From contig JAIOKI010000022.1 in the NCBI GenBank assembly GCA_028335825.1, positions 62,001 through 126,000 on the forward strand: a DNA stretch of 64,000 bases. The letters are read 5' to 3'. This document shows, one piece after another, positions 28,552 through 39,070 of the stretch (positions are counted from its first letter, which is position 1; each line of letters opens with the position of its first letter). The notes under the pieces are model-generated. The model saw only the letters and a list, made by a program, of their open reading frames with translations. It was not told where the DNA came from and ran no database searches. The stretch is from Nosema muscidifuracis (taxonomy: Eukaryota > Microsporidia > Nosematidae). Both the position numbers and the translations under genes were made by a program.

Positions 28552-30576
28552 TTAAAGTTCTTCTCTTCCACCAGTCTTATCCTCTTCTTTAGGTTCTTCC
28601 TTCTGTTGATGTTCATCTTTCTTATCCATAATGGCTGCTACTGATTCTCTAAATCTAGCAAGTTTATCTTCAATATCTACTTTACTAGCAGTACTTTTAT
28701 TATCATTAAGCCATTTAGTAGCTCCATTAATAATTCCTTCAATATTAATTTTATCATCTTCAGATATTCCTGGTTGACTAAGCTTAATTTGTACAGCATG
28801 AATTTCTTCCTCGAATTGTCTCTGACTATAGAATTTCTCTTTAAGTTCTTTATCAGCTTCTCTATTCTTTTCAGCATCTTCAAGTAATTCAGCATATTTC
28901 TTTTTATCAAGTCTAGCTACAGCACTATCAAAAGTTATACCTGTTTCTTTATTAGTATTAACATCTTTAGCAGATACACTAATTGTTCCATCAGTAGACA
29001 TAGAAATAGTAATAGAAATTCTTGGTACTCCTCTAGGTTGACCAGGTTGTACATCAAGTTCACATGCTCCTAAATAATGATTAGCTTTAAAAGATTCTCT
29101 AAATCCTTGAGCTATCATAATTCTTACTTTAGTTTGATTATCATGAGATGTAGTAAATTCTTTAGTACCTGATCCTGGGATATAAGTATCTTTTTCAAGT
29201 ACTGGTTCAAAAATATCTTCATCTGTACGAATACCAATATGAGCTGGTACTACATCAATAAGTTGTACTGCCATATTATCAGGTAACATTTTTTTATCAT
29301 TAGCAGATAAAAGACAAGCTCCTTCTGCTACTATAGTATCAGCATTTATATCATCATATAACTGAACACCAGGGAATAATTTATTTAAAAGATCCTTAAT
29401 ATAAGGAATTCTTGTACTTCCTCCTACTAACATTATTTTAGTAATATTCTTTCTATCAAGTGGTTCATCATTTCCTCTTCCTTTAGTAGTTCTAAACATT
29501 CCATAATCAGGATGTTCTAAAACATCTTCAATATCTTTATAGAATTTAGAATTTAACTCATTGAATTTATTCATAGTTAAACTTAATTCAATACTCTTTA
29601 ATCCTTCATAAATGAATGTATCTTTATAAGAATCTTTAGACTTATCATTTGTAAATTGAGTACATAAAGCAATTTTAAAATCTTCTACGAATCTTCTTAA
29701 TCTCAAATTTTGAGTTTGTTCTTTAAGTACGTCAATATTCTTTTCTTTCTTAATAATATCAGCAAAATAATTTGTAAGATTATCATTAACATTTTCTCCT
29801 CCTAAATAATTATTACCACCATATTTAGTAACGAATAAAGCATTATTCTCCATATCTACTACAGATACATCAAATGTACCACCTCCAAGATCGAATACCA
29901 TAAAGTTTTCTTCATCAGAATTCTTAGTAATATTTTTAGTAACTTGATAAGCATAAGCAGCAGCAACTGGTTCTTTAGCAATAGTTGGTTCAGGTAAACC
30001 TGCCATAATAGCTGATTTAATAGTAGCTTCAATTTGGAATGAAGTGAAATAAGCTGGTACTGTAATTACTAAATTAATAATTTCATAATACTTCTCAATT
30101 TCAACTTTAAGAGCTCTCAAGATTTCAGCTGATAAACTTTCTGGATCTGTTGTATCAATTTTTTCTCCCTTTTCATTAGTAACAATAAAAATAGTCTTAC
30201 ATTTACCATCTTCAATTTTCTTCTCAATTTTGTAAGTAACACTATTTTCAAAATTATCAACTCTACTTATTTCTTTAATATCAGCTACACCCATAGCTCT
30301 CTTAAATCCAAAGAAATATCTTCCAGGTACAGTATTAGAAAGATTCTGAGTAGAAGCTTCCCATCCAGTAGCATAGAATCCCTTATCTCCTACTTGGTTG
30401 TAATAAGCAACAGATGGGAAAACATATTGTTGATTACCAAATTGTAAGAATGAAGGACGAGTGTCTCCCTTCTTAAAAATACTAACACAACAAAATGTAG
30501 TACCCAAATCTATTCCAACAGCTGCAGGTATTTGATTTGCTCCTACGAGAAGTAAACTCAAAAAGAACAATTTCAT
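28552..30576 (-). CDS. KAR2: ER-lumenal Hsp70 (BiP/Kar2)
   Basis: The main chaperone and translocation motor of the ER lumen. A signal peptide (MKLFFLSLLLVGANQIPA) is followed by the Hsp70 ATPase domain: VGIDLGTTFCCVSIF, KEPVAAAYAYQV, FMVFDLGGGTFDVSVV, MLVGGSTRIPYI. The substrate-binding domain is from about residue 420 (DVVPAHIGIRTD, then TKVRIMIAQGFRESF) and the helical lid ends in Lys/Glu-rich sequence. The C-terminus is GGREEL, a variant of the HDEL/KDEL retrieval signal. At 674 aa it is normal for BiP. The PEPVAA-type linker and REEL favour BiP over the Lhs1/Grp170 class. The base context before the ATG is GGGTT, not CCC, on the coding strand. Codon use is richer in G+C, as expected of a highly expressed gene. 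Confidence 0.96.
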   Translation of the reverse strand: MKLFFLSLLLVGANQIPAAVGIDLGTTFCCVSIFKKGDTRPSFLQFGNQQYVFPSVAYYNQVGDKGFYATGWEASTQNLSNTVPGRYFFGFKRAMGVADIKEISRVDNFENSVTYKIEKKIEDGKCKTIFIVTNEKGEKIDTTDPESLSAEILRALKVEIEKYYEIINLVITVPAYFTSFQIEATIKSAIMAGLPEPTIAKEPVAAAYAYQVTKNITKNSDEENFMVFDLGGGTFDVSVVDMENNALFVTKYGGNNYLGGENVNDNLTNYFADIIKKEKNIDVLKEQTQNLRLRRFVEDFKIALCTQFTNDKSKDSYKDTFIYEGLKSIELSLTMNKFNELNSKFYKDIEDVLEHPDYGMFRTTKGRGNDEPLDRKNITKIMLVGGSTRIPYIKDLLNKLFPGVQLYDDINADTIVAEGACLLSANDKKMLPDNMAVQLIDVVPAHIGIRTDEDIFEPVLEKDTYIPGSGTKEFTTSHDNQTKVRIMIAQGFRESFKANHYLGACELDVQPGQPRGVPRISITISMSTDGTISVSAKDVNTNKETGITFDSAVARLDKKKYAELLEDAEKNREADKELKEKFYSQRQFEEEIHAVQIKLSQPGISEDDKINIEGIINGATKWLNDNKSTASKVDIEDKLARFRESVAAIMDKKDEHQQKEEPKEEDKTGGREEL

Positions 30577-32030
30577 AACCCTTCATGCAAAAAATTAAAT
30601 TTATATTTTTATCGGCCAATCATATTCTTACATTTGGAATATTAAATTAAAGCTTTTATGTATAGAAAATATAGAATTAATTTTGTAAATATTTTCATAA
30701 AATAAAAAGTAAACAAAAAAAATTACCTATATAAAATACCAAAAATTTTTTCTATATAAAATACTATTAATTTCACATATATAAAATACAAATAATTTCA
30801 CATATATAAAATACAAATAATTTCACATATATAAAATACTAAAATTTATCTATATAATACTAAAATTTTACCTATATTTGTTTATATCGACTTTTGATTG
30901 CTAATAATTACTTTATTTACATATATTTGTTTATATATTTTTTTTTACATATATTTGTTTAAATAATTACTTTATTTTCTTATATTTGTTTATATTGAAT
31001 TTTGACCTTGTGTAAGACATAATATAAACAAATAAAATTTTTATTTATTGAATAATATAAAATACTAAATTACATATATTTGTTAATAATCATACCTAAA
31101 TTTATATTTTAATAATTATAAATATTAAATATATCAAGTTTTTAATAATAATTTATCGAATAAATTTTTTGATTTTTTTAATTTAAAAGTTTTACAGTAG
31201 AATAGATAGGTAAATAAAAAATTTAAGAGACATTTTTAGTTAGAAGTAAATACTTATATATAATAATAGACTTGTTATTATATTATTTATTTTCTAGTGA
31301 ATAATAAATTATTCAATTTTATCATGTTTATATTAAGAAGAGGTTTTTAAAAGTGTTCTATTAAGATCCGTTTAGAATAATGAAAAATATTATTTTATTT
31401 AGAAATTAAATTAAAAATTTTATTATTACACTAGATAATTTTTTTAATTTAAGAAATTGTATTATTATCACAATAGCTAAATTTTTTTAACATTAGGAGT
31501 TATATTAAAAATTTATATATATTACATTTTACCTATGTATAAGAATAGCGAATGACAAGTATTCTAAATCATAAATTAATATTTCTAGTTCTAATGTATG
31601 AAACTTCATTTAAGAATGACTAGGAACAGGAAATAAAAATTTTCTCTTTTCTATCTACTTAAATAATTCAATATTCTTAAATAAATAATTTTTTATAGTT
31701 TAATACTTGATCGAAAGACAATATAAAATTTTTATAATTTTAATTATATTCCTGATTAGAAGATAAGATCTTATTAAATATTGTAAAATAAATTGGTATT
31801 TACCAATGGTTATAAAAAACAAAACATTATTCTTGTCTATATCAAATATAATAAATACTGTATACTTTTTAATGTAATATCTTATTCTATTGAAATATAT
31901 TTTATAATCTTGTTTAGAAATATACTGTATGATTTTTTAGTATAATATCATATTCTATTGAAAGTTATTAATTTATCTTTATATATAAAAATATTGAAAT
32001 TTAATTCTTAATAAAAAAAGAACATTCCCA
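30577..32030. other. 1.4-kb gene-free AT-rich stretch
   Basis: Short repeats TTTCACATATATAAAATAC (30720-30860) and ACATATATTTGTTTATAT (30870-31090). No coding frame, tRNA box or element recognised further right. Confidence 0.55.
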
Positions 32031-32352
32031 TTCTCAGGTTAAAAAATCTTCAATCATTTTTTCTATAAAAATTTTCATATTTAAAAATCATCAATATGTA
32101 TATTTATTTAATATTTAGTTACCCATATAGTACATTCCTGTCCTCAAAATAAAAAATCTATAGCTAGTTTGAATATAAAATATTTAATATTTATTTGCCC
32201 CTATTAAAAAAGTACATCCCTTTCCTTAAATAAAAAATCTATAGCTAGTCTGAATATAAAATATTGAAATTTAATAAAAAAATAAATTTCAGTCCTCATA
32301 ATAAAAAATCTATAACCACTTTTTCTATTTAATTTTTTTATTTATTTACCCC
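32031..32352. repeat. Promoter-proximal tandem repeat upstream of the coiled-coil gene
   Basis: Three imperfect copies of a unit of about 110 bases (CTCAAAATAAAAAATCTATA, GCTAGTTTGAATATAAAATA, then TTATTTGCCCC). The last one ends in TTTACCCC directly before the ATG at 32353, so the start-proximal C-rich core is repeated. Confidence 0.65.
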
Positions 32353-33762
32353 ATGAATAAGGATATTACAATATTCAATAACTCAAGACGTCTAGAAAAT
32401 AAATACTACAACCTAAAATTAACAAAAAGTAAATTAATTATAGATCTTCTTAAAGATAAACTTATAATTAAAATTAAAGAAAATGATAATTTAAACACTA
32501 TAATACAAAAACTTGAAGATGAGAATAATGTATTAAAAGATACTAACAATGGACTTATACAAGTTACTCATAATATGAAATCTACTGATACAGAAACTAA
32601 TTCATTAATTAATAATATGAACCGAGAAAACGAGAAGATTATAAAAAAACTTGAGAATAGTAAAAAAGAAAACGAAAAGATTAGTAAAATACTTGAAAAT
32701 ATTAAGATAGAGAAAGAGGAATTAATTGATGATATTGATAATATTAAAAAAGAATATCAGGATTATAAAGATGAAACTGATAAAACAATAAAAAATATGG
32801 ATAAGAAAATTAAATTATTAGAAGAATCTAACGAAAAACTTAATATAGAAAAAAATTCTAATAATAAAACAAATGAAGTTTATTACAAATTAGAAGAAGA
32901 AAATAAAAGATTAAAAAATGTATTAGACAATTTAGAAAGTCTTAATACAAAATATCATAAAGATTCTAATGAGTACACAAAATTGATAAAGATATTTGAA
33001 AATATAAATTATAAAATAGATGATCTTAAAAAAGAAGTATTAGATAAAAATCAGATAATTCAAGAAGAAATTAAGTTATTTAAAGATACAATGGAAGAAA
33101 ATTGTACTAATTTAGGTCGAATAAAATCTAATACAAGGAATGAAGATAATTTAAAAGATAATACTATTAAAATATTAAAGGAGAGTCTTAAAATTAAAGA
33201 TAAATTGCTCAATCAAAAGACATTAAAAACAAAAACTGTAACTGAAGATTTAAAAGATATCTTGGATAGTGAATTTGTATATGGAGATAGTTTAATAATA
33301 GAAGATCTTAATTCAAATAAATTATCAAAAAAAAATATTGATGAAGATAAATCTGTTAAACGTTCTAAGACTTCTGATAAAAAGTCAATAAAAAATAAAG
33401 GAAATGATAAAAAATCAATAAAAAATAAAGGAAATGATAAAGAATCTATTAAAGATAAAGTAAATGATAAAGAATCTATTAAAGATGAAGAGAATAATAA
33501 AAAATCAACAAAAAATAAAAATGTTGATAAAAAATCTATTAAAGATGAAGAGAATAATAAAAAAATAACAAAAAAGAAAATTACTGATAAAGAATCTATT
33601 AAAGATAAAGGAAATGATTTTGATGCAATAGTAAAAAATAATAAAAAAAATATTCCAAAAAAACAAGAAACAAAATTTAATCCATGGAAAAATGAAAATT
33701 CATTTTTTGCAAATTTATCATTTGCTGATTCAAGTCCTGTAAAAAGAAAGTTTGATAAATAA
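32353..33762 (+). CDS. Long coiled-coil protein with Lys-rich repeats
   Basis: Residues 1-300 are almost continuous coiled coil (NENEKIIKKLENSKKENEKI and similar). Residues 325-430 contain six to eight copies of a 10-13-residue unit (DKKSIKNKGN, DKESIKDEENN). The tail has a Ser-Pro site beside basic residues (SSPVKRKFDK), a possible cyclin-dependent kinase site and NLS. Nothing identifies the family. A structural nuclear or spindle protein would fit, as inference only. The ATG follows TACCCC with no gap. Confidence 0.75.
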   Translation: MNKDITIFNNSRRLENKYYNLKLTKSKLIIDLLKDKLIIKIKENDNLNTIIQKLEDENNVLKDTNNGLIQVTHNMKSTDTETNSLINNMNRENEKIIKKLENSKKENEKISKILENIKIEKEELIDDIDNIKKEYQDYKDETDKTIKNMDKKIKLLEESNEKLNIEKNSNNKTNEVYYKLEEENKRLKNVLDNLESLNTKYHKDSNEYTKLIKIFENINYKIDDLKKEVLDKNQIIQEEIKLFKDTMEENCTNLGRIKSNTRNEDNLKDNTIKILKESLKIKDKLLNQKTLKTKTVTEDLKDILDSEFVYGDSLIIEDLNSNKLSKKNIDEDKSVKRSKTSDKKSIKNKGNDKKSIKNKGNDKESIKDKVNDKESIKDEENNKKSTKNKNVDKKSIKDEENNKKITKKKITDKESIKDKGNDFDAIVKNNKKNIPKKQETKFNPWKNENSFFANLSFADSSPVKRKFDK

Positions 33763-34173
33763 TAAATTTAAGATTGTTGTATTTTTATAATTTATCAATT
33801 TTTAAAATATAATATTTTTTATTGTTTATTTTTGAAATGATTCGTAAAAAATAAAAAAATATCTCGAAAATTTTTATTTATAAACAAATACAAAACAACA
33901 AGCATCAACTCAATGTAATTTAATTTAGTTTTTTGGTTAAAAATTTTAATTTATAAAAAATCTATATAACTTAAAAAAATGAAATATATCATTAAACACA
34001 TAATATAATTCAAATTATAATAACGAATACATTTACTTTATTAAGTAATTTTTTTCATTATATCTTTAAAGATAAGTTTTTAGATAGGAGGGGTAAAAAT
34101 TAATTAATTTGCATTTCATATTTACAAATAAAGAAACCAATATAAAAAAAATTATTTGACCCTCCATCATTAA
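33763..34173. other. AT-rich spacer
   Basis: No frame on either strand. An AGGAGGGGT at about 34085-34093 gives a reverse-strand ACCCC, but the next reverse ATG opens only five codons. Confidence 0.45.
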
Positions 34174-34587
34174 ATGAACAAAGAAGAATTATATAAAAAA
34201 TTAAGCAACGTAGTTGTTGATAACTGTATAGCTGATTCTTATCGACTGGAATATGATGGCATTGATTTTGAGTACAAAGAAATCGATCATATATACAGAG
34301 ATATGAATGAAGTCATTCGTAAAGATTTTTCAATCTTATCGATTAGTGAGAAGAAAGCTTTAGATAACAAGAATTTGAAAGTCTTACTTGCAAACTTAAG
34401 TCATTTATTGTTTGGTAATGTAGATTGGAATACACAAGCTATAGAAGAAACTGCTAGGTTGTTGTATGGTATAAAATATTGGGTACTAAAAAGTGGAGGT
34501 CCATTTGTAGTAGATGTAGTGATTAAGAATAATTTGCATGTAGAGATTGTTTTTTTAATTGTACAGTTGTTTGATAAATATATGTGA
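34174..34587 (+). CDS. Hypothetical protein, 137 aa
   Basis: Compact, mixed alpha/beta composition with good codon use (DFSILSISEKKALDNKNL, then ARLLYGIKYWVLKSGGPFVV). A GACCCTCC element lies about 15 bases before the ATG. No signal peptide or membrane segment. I do not recognise a family; it looks like a conserved small globular protein. Confidence 0.7.
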   Translation: MNKEELYKKLSNVVVDNCIADSYRLEYDGIDFEYKEIDHIYRDMNEVIRKDFSILSISEKKALDNKNLKVLLANLSHLLFGNVDWNTQAIEETARLLYGIKYWVLKSGGPFVVDVVIKNNLHVEIVFLIVQLFDKYM

Positions 34588-35204
34588 GTATATTTTTTTA
34601 AATATATTGAGTGTGACTGCTATTTGTTGAATTTTATTTTTTATTTAGTTTAAATGAAAAATTTTTCAAATAACTAATTTTTCATTAGTTTTTTATATTT
34701 TCTTTTTCGTTTCTATCATAATTAAATTTTTTAGATTAATTATGTTCGTCTTATCTAAAATTTTCTTTTTTGTTAATCTATTGAGATCAATTTAAGATGT
34801 TTCGATGGATTTGACACGTATTTTTTAAAATGAAAATATCACTATTTAGTAATAAAAAATTCTTATTTCTGTAAATCTACTTTTTTAATAGACGTGTTCT
34901 AAAAAATTTTATAATTTCTTATATACATTAATTATATCTCTTTAAATAGTTTTTTTATACATTAATTATATATTTTAATAATAATTATATCTATATAGAT
35001 TTATTATATATTCTTTATTTTAATTATATCTCTTATAATATTTTTTTATATACATTAATCATATATTTTAACAATAATTATTTCTCCTTACATTAATCAT
35101 ATCTTTATACATAATTAAATATACATCAATTATATCTCTTTAAATATACATGTTAAATTTTCCATATATAGATTATTTTTTTAATTACATTTTAACCTAC
35201 CCTT
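34588..35204. other. AT-rich spacer with TACATTAATTATATCTCTT units
   Basis: Short imperfect repeats (ATTAATTATATCTCTTTAAA) from 34915 to 35160. The stretch before is unique. No gene. Confidence 0.5.
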
Positions 35205-36563
35205 ATGGATAAATACACACCTCTCCCAAAGCAAGACGAAAAAATCTACACAAAAATCAAAGATTTAAACGATGATAAGTATTATAATATAATTTGTAAA
35301 GTCACAGGAATATACAACTGGACACAAAGTAAAGGAGAAGATCTAGTGATGACTCTTAAAGTAAAAGATGATACAAGTGATACAGACATATTTATTAAGA
35401 TATTTAGTCCAATACGTTTATTCAATCATGGGTTCTTTGTAAATGATATATTACGTGTAAATAATATAAAACTTTATAGATTAAATTTTTACTTGATTAG
35501 TAAAGAAAGTGATATAGAAGTTATTTATAGCAAAGTACGAGATATAAATTTGTTAGAGAAATATATATTAGATAATTTTTTTATAGATGAAAATTGTTTA
35601 AATAATGATTATGAGAATAAAACTTGTTTAAAAAATGATTATAAGAATAAAAATTGTTTAAAAAATGATTATAAGAATAAAACTTGTTTAAAAAATGATT
35701 ATGAGAATAAAACTTGTTTAAAAAATGTTAATGAGAATAAAACTTGTTTAAAAAATGTTAATGAAACGAAAGAATTTTCTTTCGTATCTAAAGAAATTAA
35801 AGATCTAAAATATTCTGAATATATTAAATTTACTGGTATATTAATTAATAAACAGAAAGAGAGTGATACACTATACATACTAGCTTTTATAGACTATACA
35901 ACAAATCAGAACATAGAGAAATCAGAGAATAGAGGATTCTATGAAAATAATATGGTATTGTATGTACGTGCATGGGATAAAATATCAGTACAAGCATCTA
36001 ACATGAAAGAGAATCAAGTTTATTGTTTAGAGAATCTTAAGATTAAACTTTATATAAATAAAATTATGGGAGATTTATCAGATACACCTTTAACAAAAAT
36101 AACTGAAATAACGGATGAATCAATAATTTCAAATATACAAAATCGTAAGAATATTATAAAAGATCGTGTAATATCTTTTTCTGAGCATATTTACAACTCT
36201 AATATAATGAAAAACATTAATTTAATATCAGAAGTAGGATATTACAAAATACGAGTTAAAATAATAAGACATCATCCATATAAAGGAACAAACTTAAAGA
36301 TATGTAAGATTTGTAATATAGTAGATGATGAATATTTATTTAAATGTGAGTGTGGAGGAGTACCTGAAAATCTTTTTTTAGTGAAATATCTTGTTAAAGA
36401 TGAAAGTGGAGAAAATGTATTAATTTGTAAGAATAATGTAGCTAAGACGATGTTACAGATATGTGATGGAGATAAAATATTTGAGTTATTAGTGTATGCT
36501 GAGATTGTATCTGGTAAAATATATTTAGAAGTTAAAGATGTACCAAATTTTATAGCTATGTAG
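35205..36563 (+). CDS. POT1: POT1-like telomere end-binding protein with inserted repeats
   Basis: The N-terminus YTPLPKQDEKIYTKIKDL, then VTGIYNWTQSKGEDLVMTLK and DILRVNNIKLYRLNF form the Telo_bind/POT1 OB fold that grips the single-stranded telomere tail. About residues 133-195 are six tandem copies of a 10-residue unit (CLKNDYENKT). A second OB-like region follows (YSEYIKFTGILINKQKESDT, MVLYVRAWDKIS). The C-terminal part has a zinc-ribbon-like CKICNIVDDEYLFKCECGG. ACCCTT lies directly before the ATG. Family members cap telomeres. The N-terminal match is good; how the C-terminal zinc region relates to POT1 or RPA1 is unresolved. Confidence 0.8.
   Translation: MDKYTPLPKQDEKIYTKIKDLNDDKYYNIICKVTGIYNWTQSKGEDLVMTLKVKDDTSDTDIFIKIFSPIRLFNHGFFVNDILRVNNIKLYRLNFYLISKESDIEVIYSKVRDINLLEKYILDNFFIDENCLNNDYENKTCLKNDYKNKNCLKNDYKNKTCLKNDYENKTCLKNVNENKTCLKNVNETKEFSFVSKEIKDLKYSEYIKFTGILINKQKESDTLYILAFIDYTTNQNIEKSENRGFYENNMVLYVRAWDKISVQASNMKENQVYCLENLKIKLYINKIMGDLSDTPLTKITEITDESIISNIQNRKNIIKDRVISFSEHIYNSNIMKNINLISEVGYYKIRVKIIRHHPYKGTNLKICKICNIVDDEYLFKCECGGVPENLFLVKYLVKDESGENVLICKNNVAKTMLQICDGDKIFELLVYAEIVSGKIYLEVKDVPNFIAM
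35585..35770 (+). repeat. 30-bp in-frame minisatellite inside the POT1-like gene
   Basis: Six copies of a unit TGTTTAAAAAATGATTATAA plus GAATAAAACT, with one or two differences each, preserve the frame. They encode CLKNDYENKT-type decapeptides, each with a Cys. Confidence 0.9.
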
Positions 36564-37251
36564 TAAAAAATATTAAATAAAGAGGTTTCTATACAGCGAA
36601 TTTCAATTTTTTATTTAGCGAATTTTAATTCTTTGATACAGCGACTTTTAATTACTTTTATTTATCGAATTTTAATTTTAATAAAGCGAATTTTTATAAG
36701 TCAAATTTATATATAATTCTTTATATAATAAGTTAAAGAAAAAATTGATATTTAATTTATATTTCTAAAATGTTTACCTTCAATTATTTTAAATAAACAC
36801 AATTTATTTATTTTTAATCCCTAATAATTGTAATTTCATTCTAAGAAAAAAATAGTTTAGCTAGATTTAATAAATAGTTTGAAATTCAAATTTACTTATT
36901 TTTAATATCTAATAAAATAATTTTTTTTAATATTGTTATGATTTATAAGTTAAAGGGATATTTATTTAAAATATTTATCTGAAACAGATACGTATAATAA
37001 AATAATTTTTTTCTATATGTCTAATAAAATATTTTTTTGATATGTCTAATATATTTTATTTTAAAACTAGTTTTTTTTATATGTCTAATATATTTGATTT
37101 CTTTAGAACAATATACAAATAAAATAATTCTAATACAAAAATAATCTATAAAACGGCTTTATTCTTTTTAGTTTCATATTTTGTCTCATTTCCTCATTTT
37201 TATCTTTTTTTTGTTTATATTTTAAATTTTTTAAAATATTCACCCCCAAGG
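36564..37251. other. AT-rich spacer with CGAATTTTAATT units
   Basis: Repeats of ACAGCGAATTTTAATTCTTT occur at 36590-36700, and ATGTCTAATAAAATATTTTT units near 37010-37090. It ends with CACCCCCAAGG before the next ATG. No gene. Confidence 0.5.
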
Positions 37252-37470
37252 ATGCCAGCAGATAATATTAATGAGGAAGAGAAATATGGCAAGTCTAAAA
37301 ATATAGAGGATAGTAGTAGTGATAACATGACTGATGATAATGATAGTACTAGTATTACAAATGATTCCTCATCTAGTACAGAATCTGATGATAGTACAGC
37401 TTCATCTTTTAGTGATTATGATGATGAAGATGATTCTGATAGTGAGGATAACAGTTCAGATGATGAATAA
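37252..37470 (+). CDS. Acidic Ser/Asp-rich micro-protein, 72 aa
   Basis: MPADNINEEEKYGKSKNIED and then nearly all Ser, Asp, Glu and Thr (SSSSTESDDSTASSFSDYDD, DSEDNSSDDE). It lacks membrane or secretion signals and resembles acidic tails of histone chaperones or CK2 targets, but no family is recognisable. CCCCC lies a few bases before the ATG. A diverged, internally deleted copy including the 3' flank lies at 58500-58700 within a retroelement relic. Confidence 0.65.
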   Translation: MPADNINEEEKYGKSKNIEDSSSDNMTDDNDSTSITNDSSSSTESDDSTASSFSDYDDEDDSDSEDNSSDDE

Positions 37471-37923
37471 ATAAAGGTTTTATAAAAGAAGATTTTTTAG
37501 AAAATATTTGTGTGTTTATTTTTATATAAGAATTTGTTATATTTTAAAAAGAAACTTCTTTTAAATTATTTATAGGTTCATATTTATTTTAAAGAAAATT
37601 TATTTTTTAAAAAGAAACTTCTTCTAAATTATATTTATTTTTTAAAGAAGGTTTCTACATTTTTAAAAATATTTATATTTATTATAAATAAAATTTATTT
37701 TTTAAAGAAGCTTCTTCTAAATTATTAAAAATATTTATTATAAATAATATTTAAGTTTTAAAAAGAAGCCTCTTCTAAATTATTTATCAATAATTACATC
37801 ATTTTTAATTAAACAACCTCTAAAATAGATTTCTATTTACCTTATAAAGAACTTTAAAAAATATCCCTTTGAAATGACTTAAAAATATATATTTTTTATT
37901 AGTAACAAATACTTTACATTTTT
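37471..37923. repeat. AT-rich spacer with AAGAAACTTCTTCTAAATT units
   Basis: Five or so copies of AAAAAGAAACTTCTTCTAAA, then TTATTTAT-type units, from 37545 to 37790. No gene. Confidence 0.6.
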
Positions 37924-38796
37924 TTATCCTACATTATCTGTATTTCCTTTAGACACATGTCTATCATCATTTAATTCATCTTTGATTCTTAAAGTAGAAA
38001 TATCTTCTTCTTTATCAAATTCTTCCTCATTTATTTCTATATCTTTTTCATTGGTTGTTTTCTTTTGTATTTGTTTTAATAATTTATCAGCAAATTGATC
38101 TAAAGTATATTTTGGTTTAATTCTATTTATTAAGATATCTTTTCTTTTAATATAACGATCTTCTTTAAAATTTTTAATAATATTTATATCATCTTTATAA
38201 GTTTTGATATTTCCATCATCTTTAATATTAAAATCATTTTTAATATTTAAATCTCCTTTAATATTTTCAATAATATTTGAATCATTTTCAATAATATTTT
38301 TATCATTTTCCATCCTATTTATATCATTTTTAATATTTATATCACTTCCTATTCCTTTAATAATTTCTATTTCCATTTTTAATATATGAATATCTTCAAT
38401 ACAAAGTATAAATAAATATTCTATAAGAGAATATATCCATTCTCTATCATCCCAATCAATATAATCAAATCTAAAAGATTTCTTAATATTATACATATAA
38501 ATCTTATCATTTCTACTAATAAACCCAGTATTATTCATATTTTTATATATTTCATTCAACTTATTCCATTTATATTGATCTTCTATATTTATTATAAATT
38601 CTTTATATTGTTCTATAGATTCAGTCTTATTACCTATCTGATCATAATATTTACCATTAATAATTGGTATACATAAATATAATATATCATTTATATCTAG
38701 TTCTTGTATATTTGTATAAGAAATAGGTATTTGTGGAATTATTTTTTATATTTTATTTTTTGTAATAAGATTTAAAATTTCTTCTTTAAGTTTCAT
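37924..38796 (-). pseudogene. Hypothetical protein gene with early in-frame stop
   Basis: From an ATG at 38796 preceded by TCCCCCT, the frame reads MKLKEEILNLITKNKI, then TAA, then KIIPQIPISYTNIQELDIND and on without further interruption to 37924 (291 codon positions). The next ATG is at 38559, giving 211 aa. The C-terminal half is low-complexity (NDKNIIENDSNIIENIKGDL). No family is recognised. Either translation starts at 38559, the TAA is an assembly error, or the gene is decaying. The promoter and first codons exist in three tandem copies. Confidence 0.6.
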
Positions 38797-39070
38797 AGGG
38801 GGATTTATAATTTTTATTTACAATAATTTTATTATGGTATATTAGAATTTATTTAAAATTTCTTCTTTAAGTTTCATATGGGGGATTTATAAATTTTATT
38901 TACAATAATTTTATTAAGGTATATTAGAATTTATAATTTTTATTTACAATAATTTTATTAAGGTATATTAGAATTTATTTAAAATTTCTTCTTTAAGTTT
39001 CATATGGGGGATTTATAATTTTTATTTACAATAATTTTATTAAGGTATATAAATAGAGTTTAAGTAGAAT
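38794..39070 (-). repeat. Tandem copies of promoter plus first 10-12 codons
   Basis: On the minus strand, ATGAAACTTAAAGAAGAAAT with its CCCC leader occurs at 38796 (gene start), 38877 and 39003. The two extra copies read CCCCCATATG, run about 12 codons and end in the next spacer. The unit also contains AATTTTATTTACAATAATTT and TATTAAGGTATATTAGAATT. Confidence 0.85.
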
